A stretch of 64,000 nucleotides of DNA from Massilia pinisoli (lineage in GTDB: Bacteria > Pseudomonadota > Gammaproteobacteria > Burkholderiales > Burkholderiaceae_D): NCBI RefSeq assembly GCF_024753285.1, contig NZ_JANUGW010000007.1, positions 1 to 64,000 on the forward strand, given 5' to 3'. This document shows, one piece after another, positions 19,126-28,478 of the stretch. The notes under the pieces were generated by a model. It had not been told where the DNA came from. It saw nothing but the letters and a program-made list of their open reading frames with translations, and ran no database searches. The position numbers and the translations under genes are program-made. How positions within the stretch are numbered: position 1 is the stretch's first letter; each line of letters opens with the position of its first letter.

Positions 19126-19614
19126 TCAGCGGTCGCGCTGTTCCCTGATCCGCGCTTCGCGCCGCCTGACCCGCTCCGCCGCCGCGTCGAGCTGCTCGCT
19201 GCGGCGTGCCCGCTCGCGGTGCCGACGTCCGTTGCGCGACGGCCGTCCGCAGTCGCCCGCGTCCGTCGCGCAGCTTGCCGCGTCGGCGATGGTATCGGCG
19301 GATAGGCAGTCCCCATGCCCGTCACAGGGCAGGTCGCACGGCGCATCGCAAAAGCCCCGCTGGTATTTCAGCCGCGGATGCGGTGGCGGGCAGGCGTGTG
19401 CGCGCCGATGCACGTGCCCGCACAATGCGAAACGCCGCTGCAGCAACCCGAGCCCGCGCGAGAACCCGAAACGCGCGATGACGGCGTGACCATAGGCCGA
19501 GCAACTGGCGCCGCCCGTGGCCACGCGCAGCGCGCAGGAAAAGCCCTTGTAGGGTGAGACGACACGTTGGTAGAAGCGGATCGCGGCCAGCGCCAGCGCG
19601 GCGGCAAGCGTCAC
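19126..19614 (-). CDS. yidD: YidD family membrane-insertion factor with Cys-rich tail
   Basis: Residues 1-70 match YidD: RFYQRVVSPYKGFSC, then ASCSAYGHAVIARFG and a C-terminal LLQRRFALCGHV. YidD is a small membrane-associated protein that assists YidC in inserting inner-membrane proteins. Here the domain is followed by about 90 residues, rich in Cys (CDAPCDLPCDGHGDC and more) and then in Arg/Glu, which the Escherichia coli type lacks. The only start giving the family N-terminus is GTG at 19614, which overlaps the tautomerase stop by 4 bp. It converges on the RiPP-like operon with 5 bp between stops. Confidence 0.75.
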   Translation of the reverse strand: MTLAAALALAAIRFYQRVVSPYKGFSCALRVATGGASCSAYGHAVIARFGFSRGLGLLQRRFALCGHVHRRAHACPPPHPRLKYQRGFCDAPCDLPCDGHGDCLSADTIADAASCATDAGDCGRPSRNGRRHRERARRSEQLDAAAERVRRREARIREQRDR

Positions 19615-19991
19615 GTGTGGAGCAGCCGTCCACCCGCGAACGACCAGTTCTCCCAGTTCGTTTCCTTGAACACGACCATCACGTTCTCGGGATCGAACCC
19701 GTCCGCGCGCAGGCGGTCCATCAGGTCGGCCAGCAGCTTCTTCTTGACCTTCACGCTGCGCCCGACGGACCAGACGATCTCGATCAGCGCGAAGTCGTCC
19801 GTGCGCGTCGTCTGGACGTCGGGATAGTGGGTGTCGTAGCGGAAGTCGCCTGGGTCGAGTTCGAGCACGCGCTGGAACCGGTCCGTGTCGGGCACGCCGG
19901 TCGCGACGAGCGCGGCGTGGACGGCAGCCAGGACCTTGTCCTTGAACTCGGCGGTCTTCGGCTTGCGGACGGTGAGCGTGACGAACGGCAT
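19611..19991 (-). CDS. Tautomerase superfamily protein
   Basis: This 126-residue protein begins MPFVTLTV, leaving the catalytic Pro at position 2 after Met removal as in 4-oxalocrotonate tautomerase/MIF proteins. Two beta-alpha-beta halves are visible (VTLTVRKPKTAEFKDKVLAA and FALIEIVWSVGRSVKVKKKL), and FKETNWENWSFAGG near the end is typical of the double-length tautomerases. The natural substrate is unknown. Translationally coupled to yidD. Confidence 0.8.
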   Translation of the reverse strand: MPFVTLTVRKPKTAEFKDKVLAAVHAALVATGVPDTDRFQRVLELDPGDFRYDTHYPDVQTTRTDDFALIEIVWSVGRSVKVKKKLLADLMDRLRADGFDPENVMVVFKETNWENWSFAGGRLLHT

Positions 19992-20009
19992 GCGGACTCC
20001 TTGCGCTGG

Positions 20010-20192
20010 TTATTCCTTCGAGACGGAATCGTCGTCGGCGTCGCCGGGCGGCGCGCCGGGGATCGTGTACTTTTCTTCGGCCCAGGCGCCCAGGTCGATT
20101 TGCTTGCAGCGGTCGGAACAGAACGGGCGGAACTTGTTGGCTTCCGTCCATTCGACCTTCTTGCCGCAGGTGGGGCAGGATACGACGGTCAT
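20010..20192 (-). CDS. yacG: DNA gyrase inhibitor YacG
   Basis: This 60-residue zinc protein binds GyrB and inhibits gyrase. The four zinc ligands are Cys6 and Cys9 (SCPTCGKKV) and Cys25 and Cys29 (FCSDRCK), followed by the family signature IDLGAWA and an acidic tail. It lies in the usual block with zapD, coaE and pilD, 22 bp after zapD. Confidence 0.95.
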   Translation of the reverse strand: MTVVSCPTCGKKVEWTEANKFRPFCSDRCKQIDLGAWAEEKYTIPGAPPGDADDDSVSKE

Positions 20193-20214
20193 GGTGTGCT
20201 TCTAAAAAACGGGA

Positions 20215-20970
20215 TCAAAAATTGCAGAGTGTGAGCTCGAACGGGACGTCTTCTTCCAGCGGCTTCGGCTTCAGGTCGCCGCCCTGCGTGGTGAAGCGCA
20301 CCCACAGCATGTATTTGTTCGCGGAGATCTCGGGGATGGCACCGAGCGCCTCGTCGACGGACAGGCGCAGCATCTGGTAGACCTTCCCCTGCAGCATCTG
20401 CTGGTAGCTGCCGGACGAGGCGATCATCTTGACGGGGCCGCCGGAGTCGCGCAGCAGGCGCAGCACGAGGGCCAGCGCGTCGAACAACGGGGCCAGCGGT
20501 GTGAACCATCCCATGATGTCGGCGTAGCGCTGCTCGGCCGAGCGCCGCTGCCATGCGTGGTAGGACGGCAGGTCGAATTCGCAGGCGCCGCCGGGGATGA
20601 TCGTGCGGCCGCGGATGCTCATCAGCCATTCGTTGTCGCGCACGTTCTGGCCCGTCTTGCCCTGCGCGTTGACGAGGGCGTTGCTGACGGTGTCGAGCTC
20701 GGCCAGCACGGCGTCGAGCGCTTCCTTGGCGACGGCCGGGTTGCTGCGGTAGCCCAGCAGGCTCTGCTTCTGGCGCTCCAGTTCCTGCAGCAGGTCGGAC
20801 TTGAGGTCGGCGCGGCCCGCCACTTCCAGCATGTCGAAGATCGTCGCGAGCGCGACATGATGCTGCAGAGGATGTTCCTGCGCTACAAAGAATTTGAACT
20901 TCTCGTACAGGTCCTCCAGCCGCAACAACGTGCGAATCCGCTCGTTGAATGGGTATTCATAGACGATCAA
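20215..20970 (-). CDS. zapD: Cell division protein ZapD, TTG start
   Basis: ZapD crosslinks FtsZ filaments at the division septum. The N-terminal signature [20 protein letters not shown] and the 251-residue length match the family. No ATG or GTG gives the conserved N-terminus. TTG at 20970 does, with AGAGGA eight bases upstream, so I use it. A longer reading from 21090 would add residues unlike any ZapD. Confidence 0.93.
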   Translation of the reverse strand: MIVYEYPFNERIRTLLRLEDLYEKFKFFVAQEHPLQHHVALATIFDMLEVAGRADLKSDLLQELERQKQSLLGYRSNPAVAKEALDAVLAELDTVSNALVNAQGKTGQNVRDNEWLMSIRGRTIIPGGACEFDLPSYHAWQRRSAEQRYADIMGWFTPLAPLFDALALVLRLLRDSGGPVKMIASSGSYQQMLQGKVYQMLRLSVDEALGAIPEISANKYMLWVRFTTQGGDLKPKPLEEDVPFELTLCNF

Positions 20971-21043
20971 AATGACATTCCTCTCGTTCCTCTGAATGTA
21001 GGCTGGCGGGTAACCACGTGATTCTGAACCATCATGCACAAAA

Positions 21044-21715
21044 TTACAAACGCTGGCTTGGTTGCTCTGCCAATCTTGCCGCTTCGTCAAGATAAAACCG
21101 GTGCAGGCGCTCCACCTGCGGCAGCAGGGCGTCGATGCCGGCGTCGTTGACGATCACGTCGTCCGCTTCCTCCAGGCGGCGTGCGCGCGTCACCTGCGCG
21201 GCCATGATCGCGCGCACCTGGTCTTCCGCCAGTCCATTCCTTGCCATCACGCGCGCGACCTGCGTCGCTTCCGAACAGTCGATCGCGAGCACGCGCGCGA
21301 CACGCGCGCGCCACGTGCCCGATTCGATCAGCAGCGGCACGACGAAGATCGTGTACGGACCGTCCGCGAGCAGCGCCGCCGCGGCAGTCGCGTCGCGGAT
21401 GCGTGGGTGCAGGATGGCTTCCAGCCGGGCGCGTGCGTCGGGGTCGGCGAACACGAGGGCGCGCATGCGGGCGCGGTCGAGCGCGCCGTCGGCGGTGGCG
21501 TAGTCGGGACCGAACGCGTCGATCAGCGCCGGCATCGCGGCGCCGTGCGGGGCGGTCAGGCTATGGGCGATCTGGTCGGTGTCGATGACGGCGGCGCCGC
21601 GCGCGGCGAACAGGTCGGCCACGGTCGTCTTGCCGCAGCCGATGCCGCCGGTGAGGCCCACTGCGAAGCGGGGGCCGGCGTGAGATGTGGACACTGTGTG
21701 ACCGGAAGATTCCAT
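21044..21715 (-). CDS. coaE: Dephospho-CoA kinase
   Basis: CoaE phosphorylates the 3'-OH of dephospho-CoA, the last step of coenzyme A synthesis. P-loop GGIGCGKT lies at residues 23-30, followed by DTDQIAH and the conserved HPRIRD and VPLLIESG segments. The 223-residue length includes a short extra N-terminus before the P-loop. It lies 22 bp after pilD and 73 bp before zapD. Confidence 0.96.
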   Translation of the reverse strand: MESSGHTVSTSHAGPRFAVGLTGGIGCGKTTVADLFAARGAAVIDTDQIAHSLTAPHGAAMPALIDAFGPDYATADGALDRARMRALVFADPDARARLEAILHPRIRDATAAAALLADGPYTIFVVPLLIESGTWRARVARVLAIDCSEATQVARVMARNGLAEDQVRAIMAAQVTRARRLEEADDVIVNDAGIDALLPQVERLHRFYLDEAARLAEQPSQRL

Positions 21716-21737
21716 GCGATCGTCGGGCGCGGCCGGA

Positions 21738-22607
21738 CTAGGCCAGGAAGCCCTGCGCGTAGCGGGTGAGCGGGATGCCGTACAACAGCGCGATCATACC
21801 AGCCGCCGCAAGATAGGGTCCGAACGGGATCGGATTGTTGCGGTCGCGCCGCGCGAACACGATCAGGCTGATGCCGACGACGGCGCCCACGACGGACGAC
21901 AGGATGATGATCGTCGGCAGCATCGCCCAGCCCATCCACGCGCCCAGCGCGGCCAGCAGCTTGAAGTCGCCGTAGCCCATGCCTTCCTTGCCGGTGGCCA
22001 GCTTGAACAGCCAGTACACGGCCCACAGCGACATATAGCCGGCCATCGCGCCGATGACGGCGTCGCGCAGCGGGACGATGGTGCCGTCCAGGTTGATGAG
22101 CAGGCCCAGCCACAGCAGGGGAAAGGTGAGGTCGTCCGGCAGCGTCTTCGTGTCGTAGTCGATCAACGTCATCGCGATGAGGAAGTACGTGAACACGAGG
22201 CTGGCGAGGCCCATCCAGCCGCTGCCGAAATGCCAGACCACCACGGCCGACAGGAGGCCCGTGACGGCTTCCACGATCGGATAGCGGGGCGAGATCGGCG
22301 CCTTGCACGCGCTGCACTTGCCGCGCAAGAACAGCCAGCTGACGATGGGAATGTTTTCCAGCGCCGTGATCTGGTGGCCGCAGTGCGGGCAGGCGGAGCG
22401 GGGCACCATCAGGTTGAAGCGGTCCTGGTGCGGCAGCTCCTTGCCCGCTTCGTGCGCGATGTAATTGTCGAGCTCGCGCTGCGCCATGACGGGCAGGCGG
22501 TACACGACCACGTTCAGGAAGCTGCCGATCAACAGGCCGAACAGAAGGGCGGCGAGCGCAGCGGCGAGGGTCGCAGGGGCGGCGAAGAGCAGGAAATCCG
22601 GTGACAT
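21738..22607 (-). CDS. pilD: Type IV prepilin peptidase / N-methyltransferase PilD
   Basis: PilD cleaves and N-methylates type IV prepilins and type II secretion pseudopilins in the inner membrane. The zinc-binding Cys pairs are Cys73/Cys76 and Cys98/Cys101. Catalytic aspartates are Asp150 (TLIDYDT) and Asp214 (GYGDFK). Eight or so membrane segments fit the 289-residue length. In relatives it follows pilB-pilC directly; here pilC lies 9.6 kb away with unrelated genes between. Confidence 0.96.
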   Translation of the reverse strand: MSPDFLLFAAPATLAAALAALLFGLLIGSFLNVVVYRLPVMAQRELDNYIAHEAGKELPHQDRFNLMVPRSACPHCGHQITALENIPIVSWLFLRGKCSACKAPISPRYPIVEAVTGLLSAVVVWHFGSGWMGLASLVFTYFLIAMTLIDYDTKTLPDDLTFPLLWLGLLINLDGTIVPLRDAVIGAMAGYMSLWAVYWLFKLATGKEGMGYGDFKLLAALGAWMGWAMLPTIIILSSVVGAVVGISLIVFARRDRNNPIPFGPYLAAAGMIALLYGIPLTRYAQGFLA

Positions 22608-22876
22608 GATGCTCCGATGGGTGGCTGATTCCGTGAATCAACTATTCTAGGGGTTTTCCCGTCCTTTGGGCAGCACCATGAGGCGCCGGCGCAACCATGG
22701 CCGAATGTGTGGTATTCCTGGCCCTATGCGTTCTGTGGTTTGACGGCGTACTTACGCCCGCTAGACTGGGCTGGCGCGGTGGTGCCTGCCAGTTGTTCCG
22801 TGCTTCCCTCCGGCCGGATGGTGGGCGCCGCGCTGCCTTCCGTCGTTCCCCCGTCCACGATAACGAAAGGAACATC

Positions 22877-23338
22877 ATGAAGAAGATCCAGCACTGCCTG
22901 GGCATTGCCCTTGTCGCATCGTTGCCGCTCGGCGCGGCCCATGGCGCCACCTCCGTGCCGCAGAAGGAAGTGGTCGCAAGCAAGGACGCGCCGGCCGCCG
23001 TCGGCCCGTATTCGCAGGCGATACGGTCCGGCAGCATGGTGTTCCTCGCGGGCCAGATCCCCATCGATCCGAAGACGGGACAGACGAATCTCGGGACCAT
23101 CGAGGAACAGACGGCGCAGGTGTTCGAGAACCTGAAGGCCGTGCTCGCCGCCGCCGGCATGACGCTCGATAACGTCGTGTCGACAACGGTCTACGTGAAG
23201 GACTTGAACGACTTCGCGAAGCTGAACGCCGTCTACGGCACGTACTTCAAGGACAAGCCGCCGGCCCGCGCCACCGTGCAGGTCCAGCGCCTGCCGAAGG
23301 ACGCAGCCGTCGAGATCTCCGCGATCGCCGTGCACTGA
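22877..23338 (+). CDS. RidA family protein with signal peptide
   Basis: This 153-residue protein is RidA-like, a family that hydrolyses reactive enamine/imine intermediates. Visible RidA blocks are GPYSQAIRSGSMVFLAGQIP, then VFENLKAVLAAAGMTLDNVV and the end YFKDKPPARATVQV with the conserved Arg, which contacts the substrate carboxylate. A Sec signal (MKKIQHCLGIALVASLPLGAAHGA) precedes the domain, so it should be periplasmic, unlike classical RidA. ATG 22877 has AAAGGA upstream. Confidence 0.88.
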   Translation: MKKIQHCLGIALVASLPLGAAHGATSVPQKEVVASKDAPAAVGPYSQAIRSGSMVFLAGQIPIDPKTGQTNLGTIEEQTAQVFENLKAVLAAAGMTLDNVVSTTVYVKDLNDFAKLNAVYGTYFKDKPPARATVQVQRLPKDAAVEISAIAVH

Positions 23339-23350
23339 CGGCGCCCTCGT

Positions 23351-25597
23351 TCACGCGGCCTGCGGCTGCGCGATCAGGTCGAACAGGCGCGCCAGCGGCA
23401 CTGGCCTGCCCGGCAGCCAGCCCTGCACGAGCGGGCAGCCGAACTGGCGCAGATAGCCCAACTGGGCGTCCGTCTCGACGCCTTCGGCCACCACTTGCAG
23501 CTTCATGTGCCGGCCGAGGTCGAGGATCGAGCGGACGATGGCGCAATCGTTGCGGTCGTACGGTACGCCGGCCATGAACAGGCGGTCGATCTTGAGCGAC
23601 CCGATCGGCAGGTTCTTCAGCAGCGACAGCGACGAATAGCCCATGCCGAAATCGTCCAGGCCGATGCCGAAGCCGCGCCGGCGCAGCTCGCGCATGATCG
23701 CGATCGACTTGTCCGCATGCTTCATGACGACGCCTTCCGTCAGCTCGAGGCAGATGCGGCGCGGATCGACGCCGGCGGCCGCGGCCAGTCCGGAGAGCCG
23801 CTCCGGCAGGTTCGCGTCGATGAATTCCGGCGCCGCCATGTTGACGTGCACGCGCACGCCGTCCATGCCGGCCGCGCGCAGGCGGGCGAGGTCGTGGCAC
23901 GCCTGGCGCACGACCCAGTTGCCGATGTCGACGATCAGGCGGCTCTGTTCCGCGAGCGGGATGAACACGTTCGGCGGCACGATCTCGCCGTTCGGCCGGC
24001 GCCACCGGATCAGCGCCTCCACGGCGTCGATCTCCATGTCCGTGCTCGTGCGGATCGGCTGGTATTCGAGGAAGAATTCGCCGCGCCGGATTGCGTAGTG
24101 CAAGTCCGTCAGCAGGCTGATGCGTTGCCCCGCGTCGGCCGGCGTGCCGTCGACGCTGAAGTGGCTGGCCAGGTTGCGGCCGTTGCGCTTGCTCGCGTAC
24201 ATCGCGGCGTCCGCTGCGTGCAGCAGTTCGCGCGTGCACGTGCCGTGCTCGGGATACGTGCTGATGCCGATGCTGGCCGAGATCGCCAACCGGTGCTCGC
24301 CGTAGACGAAGCGGCGCCGCGCCGCGTCCAGCACGGCCTCGGCCACGCGCCCCAGCTCGTCCGCGGTCGCACCCGGAGCGGACAGCAGCGCGAATTCGTC
24401 GCCGCCCAGCCGGCCGATGCGCCAGCCCGGCGGCGCCAGCGCGCACAGGCGCCGCGCGAACGTCGTCAGCACGACGTTGCCCGCGTCGTGGCCGAACGCG
24501 TCGTTGATGGGCTTGAACTGGTCGAGGTCGACGAACAGCACGCCGAACGTCTGGCCGGCCGGCATGTCGCGGCACAGGCGGTCGAGCTGGTCGTAGAAAT
24601 GGGCGCGGTTCGCGAGGCCCGTCATCTCGTCGGTCTGGGCGCGCACGCGGATGCGCTCCTGCTGCGTCATGCGTTCGATGGCCTGGGCGATCATCGCCGA
24701 GATCGACTTGGCGAGGCCCGGCAGCTGGGCGTCGGGCTGGCGCTGCAGCACGCTGAAGAATTCCAGCACGCCGGGCCGCATGAGGCGCCCGTCGGACGCG
24801 ACGAAGGTCACGGGGAAGAAGTACGCCGATTGCAGGCCGCACGCGCGCGCCCCATCTGCGCGCAGCAGGTCGGCCGCACCGCTCGCGTCTTCGATCCAGC
24901 GCGCCTCGCCACTGGCCCAGACGGTGCCGATCAGGCCTTCGCCGGGCGCCATCCCGAGCCGCGCGCTCGCACGGCGGAACGGCGTGAGCGCTTGCCTCGG
25001 CGCGTGCCACGCGTAGCGGCACCGCAGCATCGCCGGGTCGCCCGCATCGTCCTCGAGCGCCCAGAACGCTCCCCATTCCCAGCCCAGTTCTTCGCACACG
25101 AGTTGCAGGATGCCGGCGACGGCGTCGTCGATGCTGTCGGTGCCGACGAGGTATTGGGTCAGCGCGAAGTTGAAGCGCTCGCGCGCCGCGGCCTGCTTGG
25201 CCGCCGTGATGTCGACGAGGATGCCGCTGGCGACGGTGCCCGACACCGCCACCTGCTGCAGGCGCAGCCAGCGCAGGCCTTGTCCGTCCGTGCGCACGCG
25301 GAATTCGCACTCGGCGCCCGTGTCGCCGGCCGCGATGCGGTCGAGGACGGCGTGCACGGCGTCGCGGTCTTCGCTTTCGATACGGGCCAGGCACGCGGCA
25401 GGGCTCGGATGTCGGTCGGTGCCGAAGAAACGTGCGGCCACGGCCGACAGCGCGACGCGGCCGCCGGCGCGGTCGAGCCACCAGCGGCCGAGGCCGGCGG
25501 CATGGTCGCCCGTATCGAAGCGTTCGGCCGCGGCCAGGGCGCGGCGCCAGCGGGCGCGCGCGGGAAGGGAGGTGATCTTGATGTTCTGGATGTCCAT
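23351..25597 (-). CDS. PAS-GAF-GGDEF-EAL cyclic-di-GMP enzyme
   Basis: This large cytoplasmic signalling protein has 748 residues from ATG 25597. Domains in order are PAS-like (about 25-135), GAF (about 155-310), GGDEF (about 320-480) and EAL (about 490-740). The GGDEF motif (398-402) is intact and lacks an upstream RxxD inhibitory site. The EAL motif is intact (VEALIRW, 527-529), with NMAAPEF, ELTEG and LDDFGMGYSSLSLL retained, so both synthesis and breakdown of c-di-GMP are possible. A GTG at 25657 would add 20 residues without domain content. No membrane segments; input probably comes through PAS/GAF. It is convergent with the RidA gene. Confidence 0.93.
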   Translation of the reverse strand: MDIQNIKITSLPARARWRRALAAAERFDTGDHAAGLGRWWLDRAGGRVALSAVAARFFGTDRHPSPAACLARIESEDRDAVHAVLDRIAAGDTGAECEFRVRTDGQGLRWLRLQQVAVSGTVASGILVDITAAKQAAARERFNFALTQYLVGTDSIDDAVAGILQLVCEELGWEWGAFWALEDDAGDPAMLRCRYAWHAPRQALTPFRRASARLGMAPGEGLIGTVWASGEARWIEDASGAADLLRADGARACGLQSAYFFPVTFVASDGRLMRPGVLEFFSVLQRQPDAQLPGLAKSISAMIAQAIERMTQQERIRVRAQTDEMTGLANRAHFYDQLDRLCRDMPAGQTFGVLFVDLDQFKPINDAFGHDAGNVVLTTFARRLCALAPPGWRIGRLGGDEFALLSAPGATADELGRVAEAVLDAARRRFVYGEHRLAISASIGISTYPEHGTCTRELLHAADAAMYASKRNGRNLASHFSVDGTPADAGQRISLLTDLHYAIRRGEFFLEYQPIRTSTDMEIDAVEALIRWRRPNGEIVPPNVFIPLAEQSRLIVDIGNWVVRQACHDLARLRAAGMDGVRVHVNMAAPEFIDANLPERLSGLAAAAGVDPRRICLELTEGVVMKHADKSIAIMRELRRRGFGIGLDDFGMGYSSLSLLKNLPIGSLKIDRLFMAGVPYDRNDCAIVRSILDLGRHMKLQVVAEGVETDAQLGYLRQFGCPLVQGWLPGRPVPLARLFDLIAQPQAA

Positions 25598-25751
25598 GAA
25601 TGCCACGAATGTTCGACAGGTTTGCACCAGAACCGGACGGATAGGTCCGATTTGCACCGAAAGCTCGTCACGTCCGCACGCGGGTAGTGCCGGACGGCTG
25701 GTCGCTATCGCAAGATTGCGTTGCTGGGAGTTAATGCAATTTGCGTGCCGG

Positions 25752-27506
25752 TCATTCGCTGGCGCACGTTGCTGTGCCGGGCGGACGCCGGAACAGCCAG
25801 AAGCGTTCGTCGCGGTCGGCCGGACGGGCGCCGTCCCAGACGGGCCGCCACGACGCGTCGTCGCTGCAGCGGGGCCGCCGGCCGTTCGGGTCTTCCAGCA
25901 GGATCAAGGTGCAGGCGGACGACGGCCGCGTCTCGAGCCGCTCCGTGACGATGCCTTCGTAGTAGTGCAGCATCGCGCGCTCGCTTTCGGCCAGGCCGTA
26001 GCTGGCCACGCAGCCCGTGCCGGCGCCGCGTGCCGCCTGCAGCGACTGGAATACCTGCTGATACGATTTCACCGCATCGACCCATGGCATGAACAAGGTG
26101 GCCGCCAGCAGCCAGCACAGCGCGAGGCCGACGACCCACGTCTGCAGCGCCGCCTGGCGCCGCGCCATGAGCCACGTCGCAGCCGCCGTCGCGGCCAGCG
26201 CGCAGGCAAGGTGCAGGGTGCCGATGTGACGGTCCGGATCGGGCGGCAGCAGGCGGTACAGCGCGTGCACGTGCAGCGGATCGTGCGTGAACATGACGTA
26301 GGCCCAGATGCACCAGAACGCCAGGGCGATGCCGCCGAACAGGCCGCGCGCACCGGCGCGCCAGATGCGCTCGATGATTGGGGGCAGCGTCAGCGCCGTG
26401 CGCGCGCCGAGAAGAGAGAGGGGCAGCAGCAGCGGCAGCGCATAGCCGTCGCGCGCGGATGCCGACGCGACGAGCACGCCCAGGACGACGGCGGCGAGCA
26501 CGGCGGCCGACTGCATGCGTTCGTCCGTGGCCAGCAGCGCGCGGTCGCGCCACAGCGCGAGGACGGCGAGCGGCGCGGCCGGGAATGTGAGCCACCACAG
26601 GTTCTTGGCCCAGAATCCCGGATCGTTCGCCGCGCCCAGCACGGGCACCGCGAAGCCGACGAAGCGCCCGATATTGTTCATCCAGAACCAGTCGTGGAAC
26701 AGCGCCGGCGACCTGGACCACAGCACGACCGGCCATACGATCAGCCACGGCAGCGCCGTGAGCAGCGCGACGAGGACGGTCTGCGCATAGGCGCGCGCGC
26801 GCCAGCGTTTGAAGCACAGCGGCAGCAGCAGGGCGGACAGGCCGAACACGCCAGGCGCGAGCAGGCCCTTGGCGAGGAAGCCGATGCCGATGCCGGTGCC
26901 CACCTGCAGCCCGCTGGCCACGGGGCGCGTGCGCCAGCGCGGCAGGCCCGCCATGCCGAGCGCGATGCCGGCGAGGAGGGCTGTGTCGGTCAGCATCAGG
27001 TGCGCGTACGCGGCGAGGCCGAGGCAGGCGAGCAGCACGAACACGGTCGTGCGACCGAACTGCGCATCGACCCAGCGCCGGCCGCACTGCGCCATTGCGG
27101 CGCAGGCCAGCAGGAGGCATGCGCCGGTGGCCAGGCGCGCGCCGTCGTGCAGCGCGAGCACGGGTGCCGTCCATGTCGCCAGCGCACCTGCGACCCAGTA
27201 GAACAGCGGCGGCTTTTCCATGAACGCTTCGCCGGCCATGCGCGGCACGACGACGTCGCCCGTCGTCAGCATGGTGCGCACGATGTCGGTGATGTAGGTC
27301 TCGTCCTGTTTCCACGGCTGGTGGCCGACGAGGCCGGGCCCGAGGTATAGCGCGAGCAGGACGAGCAGGGCCCACGTGCGGGTGCCCAGCATGAAGCGAC
27401 GGGACAGGGAGGCCTCCGCGGCGGCCGTCTCGTCGCGCACCGTCCCCGCGGCGTCGGCGCGCAGCAGGGGGGCGATCTCGTCGAGCTCGGGCGGCGGTTT
27501 GGACAT
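25752..27506 (-). CDS. ArnT-like family 39 glycosyltransferase, membrane protein
   Basis: This 584-residue integral membrane protein resembles ArnT/PMT-type glycosyltransferases, which move a sugar from a polyprenyl-phosphate carrier to lipid A or protein on the periplasmic side. The first loop holds the acidic WKQDETYITDI segment with the catalytic-type Asp/Glu and then FMEKPPLFYW, a conserved ArnT-type motif. About eleven membrane helices follow, then a soluble C-terminal domain. There is no arn operon nearby, so the donor and acceptor are unknown. Confidence 0.85.
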   Translation of the reverse strand: MSKPPPELDEIAPLLRADAAGTVRDETAAAEASLSRRFMLGTRTWALLVLLALYLGPGLVGHQPWKQDETYITDIVRTMLTTGDVVVPRMAGEAFMEKPPLFYWVAGALATWTAPVLALHDGARLATGACLLLACAAMAQCGRRWVDAQFGRTTVFVLLACLGLAAYAHLMLTDTALLAGIALGMAGLPRWRTRPVASGLQVGTGIGIGFLAKGLLAPGVFGLSALLLPLCFKRWRARAYAQTVLVALLTALPWLIVWPVVLWSRSPALFHDWFWMNNIGRFVGFAVPVLGAANDPGFWAKNLWWLTFPAAPLAVLALWRDRALLATDERMQSAAVLAAVVLGVLVASASARDGYALPLLLPLSLLGARTALTLPPIIERIWRAGARGLFGGIALAFWCIWAYVMFTHDPLHVHALYRLLPPDPDRHIGTLHLACALAATAAATWLMARRQAALQTWVVGLALCWLLAATLFMPWVDAVKSYQQVFQSLQAARGAGTGCVASYGLAESERAMLHYYEGIVTERLETRPSSACTLILLEDPNGRRPRCSDDASWRPVWDGARPADRDERFWLFRRPPGTATCASE

Positions 27507-27814
27507 GGCGGCCTAGGGCGATCCGGGCGGCAAGGGGGCCGTGGACACGACACGGCCCAGCCGCACGTCTGCCATATGCTCGCGCAGTCCGGGCCGCTCG
27601 TCCAGCAATTGTCGAGCGGCAAAATGATTGGGGCCGTTCATAAGGTCCGTCCGAATGAGAGTGAACCGGCAGTATTTACAATGAATAAAATGTTAGCTCG
27701 GCGCCGGGCGCGCACACGTTACGATTTGGTTATTTTCCGGTTCGACATGTTGTCTGAGAATATGATTCAACGCCGGCTGCGGCCGATACATCAGCACAAC
27801 CACATGGAGCGATC
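27507..27814. other. Divergent intergenic region
   Basis: These 308 bp separate the ArnT-like gene from the small secreted protein. The right half (from about 27650) is AT-richer and should hold the promoter of the rightward gene. No further reading frame is convincing. Confidence 0.5.
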
Positions 27815-28144
27815 ATGAAAAAATATCTCGTAGGCCTGTTGGGCGCATTGACGGCCGTCGCGGCGTTTGCCCAGACGACCGTACCGAATCCGCTCGGCCC
27901 GAGCGCTGCCCCGGCCACGGCGAGCGCACCCGCTGCCGGCAAGACATCTAAACCGGCCGTGGCGCAGAAGGAACAGGCGCCGGGCGGCGGCCCGGGGAAG
28001 GTCTGGGCGAACAGCTCGAGCAAGGTCTACCACTGCGAGGGCAGCAAGTACTACGGCAAGACCAAGAAGGGCGAGTACATGACGGAGGCCGATGCGAAGG
28101 CGAAGGGCTTCCACGGCGTGGGCGGGAAGACTTGCGCCAAGTGA
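27815..28144 (+). CDS. Small secreted protein of unknown function
   Basis: This 109-residue protein has a Sec signal ([20 protein letters not shown]), an Ala/Pro/Lys linker and a compact C-terminal domain of about 50 residues: [20 protein letters not shown] followed by [15 protein letters not shown] and a final Cys. The HC...YYGxTxxGxYMTExxA pattern recalls the Ada-like metal-binding fold seen in many small exported betaproteobacterial proteins. Function is unknown; a structural Cys pair is likely. Confidence 0.75.
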   Translation: MKKYLVGLLGALTAVAAFAQTTVPNPLGPSAAPATASAPAAGKTSKPAVAQKEQAPGGGPGKVWANSSSKVYHCEGSKYYGKTKKGEYMTEADAKAKGFHGVGGKTCAK

Positions 28145-28238
28145 CGGTGCGGCAGATGGTGTGAGCGCGTCCGGACCGCCGAAGGCGGCGAGGCGCGACG
28201 CTCGCGAGAGCGCGTGCGGGAATGGATGGCCGGCGCGC

Positions 28239-28478
28239 TCAGGACGAGCGTTGGCGTTCGGGAATGATGCGCGCGACGGCGCTGCTGTCCGGCAAGCGCT
28301 TCAGGAATTGGTGGATGTTCGGGTGGCGCGCGACGAATTGGCGCAGTTTCGGGAACACGAGGGAGCGTTCACCGCAGTCGCTGCAAAGCAGGAGCTCGCT
28401 GCCCCACAGAAGACGCATGGAGGGCGTGCGCGCGACCCGGCGCACGTAGGTGGAACCACATTCGGGACAAGAGGCCAT
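28239..28478 (-). CDS. Zinc-ribbon hypothetical protein
   Basis: This 79-residue protein has two CxxC pairs (CPECGS near the start, CSDCGE in the middle), spaced as in a zinc ribbon, and a basic C-terminal half. ATG 28478 is preceded by an AT-rich leader. I do not recognise the family; the Cys spacing is the reason for calling it real. Confidence 0.6.
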   Translation of the reverse strand: MASCPECGSTYVRRVARTPSMRLLWGSELLLCSDCGERSLVFPKLRQFVARHPNIHQFLKRLPDSSAVARIIPERQRSS

